6,616 nucleotides of DNA from the NCBI GenBank assembly GCA_023433965.1, contig JAEYTQ010000584.1, positions 1 through 6,616 on the forward strand. Direction: 5' to 3'. The stretch is from Pseudomonadota bacterium. GTDB taxonomy: Bacteria; Pseudomonadota; Alphaproteobacteria; Rhizobiales; Xanthobacteraceae. Every line of letters begins with the position of its first letter. Position 1 is the first letter of the stretch. Position numbers and translations under genes: made by a program. Shown here in pieces: positions 5,989-6,616 of this stretch. Below the pieces are notes generated by a model. It made no database searches and was not told where the DNA came from. It saw nothing but the letters and a program-made list of their open reading frames with translations.

Positions 5989-6528
5989 TCAGTGCCCCTC
6001 GAACGTCATCAGCGTCCGTACCGGCACGTCCATCGCGCGCAGCTTGGCGGCGCCGCCGAGTTCGGGCAGGTCGATGATGAAGCAGGCGGCGACGACGTTG
6101 GCGCCGATCTGGCGCAGCAGCTTCACCGCCCCTTCCGCGGTGCCGCCGGTGGCGATGAGGTCGTCGACCAGGATGACGCGCTCACCGGGTTGGATCGCAT
6201 CGACATGCATCTCCATCTCGTCGATTCCGTATTCGAGCGAATACGCGATCCGCACCGTGGTGTGCGGCAGCTTGCCCTTCTTGCGGATCGGCACGAAGCC
6301 GGCGGAGAGCTGGTGCGCCACCGCGCCGCCGAGGATAAAGCCGCGCGCTTCCATCCCGGCGACCTTGTCGATCTTGTTGCCGGCCCAGGGATTGACGAGT
6401 TCGTCGACGGCGCGGCGAAACGCGCGCGCGTCCGCGAGCAGTGTCGTGATGTCGCGGAACATGATCCCGGGCTTGGGATAGTCGGGAATGGTGCGGACGC
6501 TCGCCTTGATGTCGGGGTCAAAGGGCAT
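5989..6528 (-). CDS. apt: Adenine phosphoribosyltransferase
   Basis: A 179-residue type I phosphoribosyltransferase of normal APT length. It converts adenine plus PRPP to AMP and pyrophosphate in cytoplasmic purine salvage. Family segments are [18 protein letters not shown] (residues 14-31), the GMEARGF loop (58-64), RKKGKLPH (82-89) and YSLEYG (96-101), typical of APT and not of other purine phosphoribosyltransferases. The PRPP-binding motif [14 protein letters not shown] spans 118-131 with the paired acidic residues D122/D123. The ATG at 6528 starts just before the conserved N-terminus. A purine-rich ggagatgagag on the minus strand (about 6543-6533) provides the ribosome binding site. Two upstream ATGs on that strand are out of frame. 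The gene faces the two ParA-like genes across a 109-nt convergent spacer. A palindromic repeat begins about 19 nt upstream of its start, so the promoter must lie within or beyond that repeat. Confidence 0.97.
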   Translation of the reverse strand: MPFDPDIKASVRTIPDYPKPGIMFRDITTLLADARAFRRAVDELVNPWAGNKIDKVAGMEARGFILGGAVAHQLSAGFVPIRKKGKLPHTTVRIAYSLEYGIDEMEMHVDAIQPGERVILVDDLIATGGTAEGAVKLLRQIGANVVAACFIIDLPELGGAAKLRAMDVPVRTLMTFEGH

Positions 6529-6546
6529 TCGGCTCTCATCTCCGTT

Positions 6547-6616
6547 GTCATTCCGGGGCGATGCGTCAGCATCGAACCCGGAAGCTCGAGATTCCGGGTC
6601 TGGTGCTGGCGCACCA
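6547..6616. repeat. Intergenic palindromic repeat, copy 2 (cut by window edge)
   Basis: Bases 6547-6583 match copy 1 (1165-1200) at every position except for one inserted T. The internal gatgc-gtca-gcatc hairpin is preserved. The inner arms gaacccgga and attccgggtc are recognisable but imperfect, with a shorter centre than copy 1. The visible end, 6601-6616, forms its own hairpin tggtgc-tggc-gcacca. The expected closing arm (cgccccggaatga) would lie just past the window. It lies upstream of apt. Confidence 0.85.

Noticed and set aside
5813..6481. 222-residue plus-strand open frame
   Set aside because: Most of it is antisense to apt, which is unambiguous; composition is Ser/Pro/Arg-rich.
1165..6616. 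The two repeats as a CRISPR array or as ends of a composite transposon
   Set aside because: There are only two copies about 5.4 kb apart, no spacers, and no transposase or cas gene. The genes between them are mostly ordinary chromosomal genes.

Overview
The window is GC-rich, with G or C at most third codon positions, tightly packed and free of mobile genes. The gene content points to an alphaproteobacterium: SMC next to an Rsm22-family protein, a LemA/M48 pair, adenine phosphoribosyltransferase, and intergenic palindromes of the 'cattccggggc...gaacccggaatc' type. Those palindromes suggest the Bradyrhizobium/Rhodopseudomonas group, which is an inference from recalled repeat style and was not checked by a search.

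Layout, left to right. (1) The 3' third of smc, the chromosome condensation ATPase, enters at the left edge. (2) A palindromic repeat fills most of the 112-nt gap after smc and ends directly at the ribosome binding site of an Rsm22-family methyltransferase-like protein. This protein carries a four-cysteine pattern like that of the mitochondrial Fe-S members of the family. (3) A 9-bp hairpin follows, then lemA and an HtpX-like M48 membrane protease 32 nt apart, a likely two-gene operon acting at the inner membrane. (4) After a 209-nt gap come two small ParA/MinD-type P-loop proteins, 60 nt apart. They align without gaps through their nucleotide-binding motifs; the first has a standard deviant Walker A and the second a degenerate one. 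I cannot assign them a function. (5) A structured convergent spacer separates them from apt, which runs leftward. (6) Upstream of apt lies a second copy of the palindromic repeat, cut by the window edge.

Most of the window is ordinary chromosomal housekeeping. The least explained part is the paired P-loop ATPase genes at about 4.4-5.9 kb. The Rsm22 cysteine motif and the placement of the two repeats right behind ribosome binding sites are the next most useful observations.
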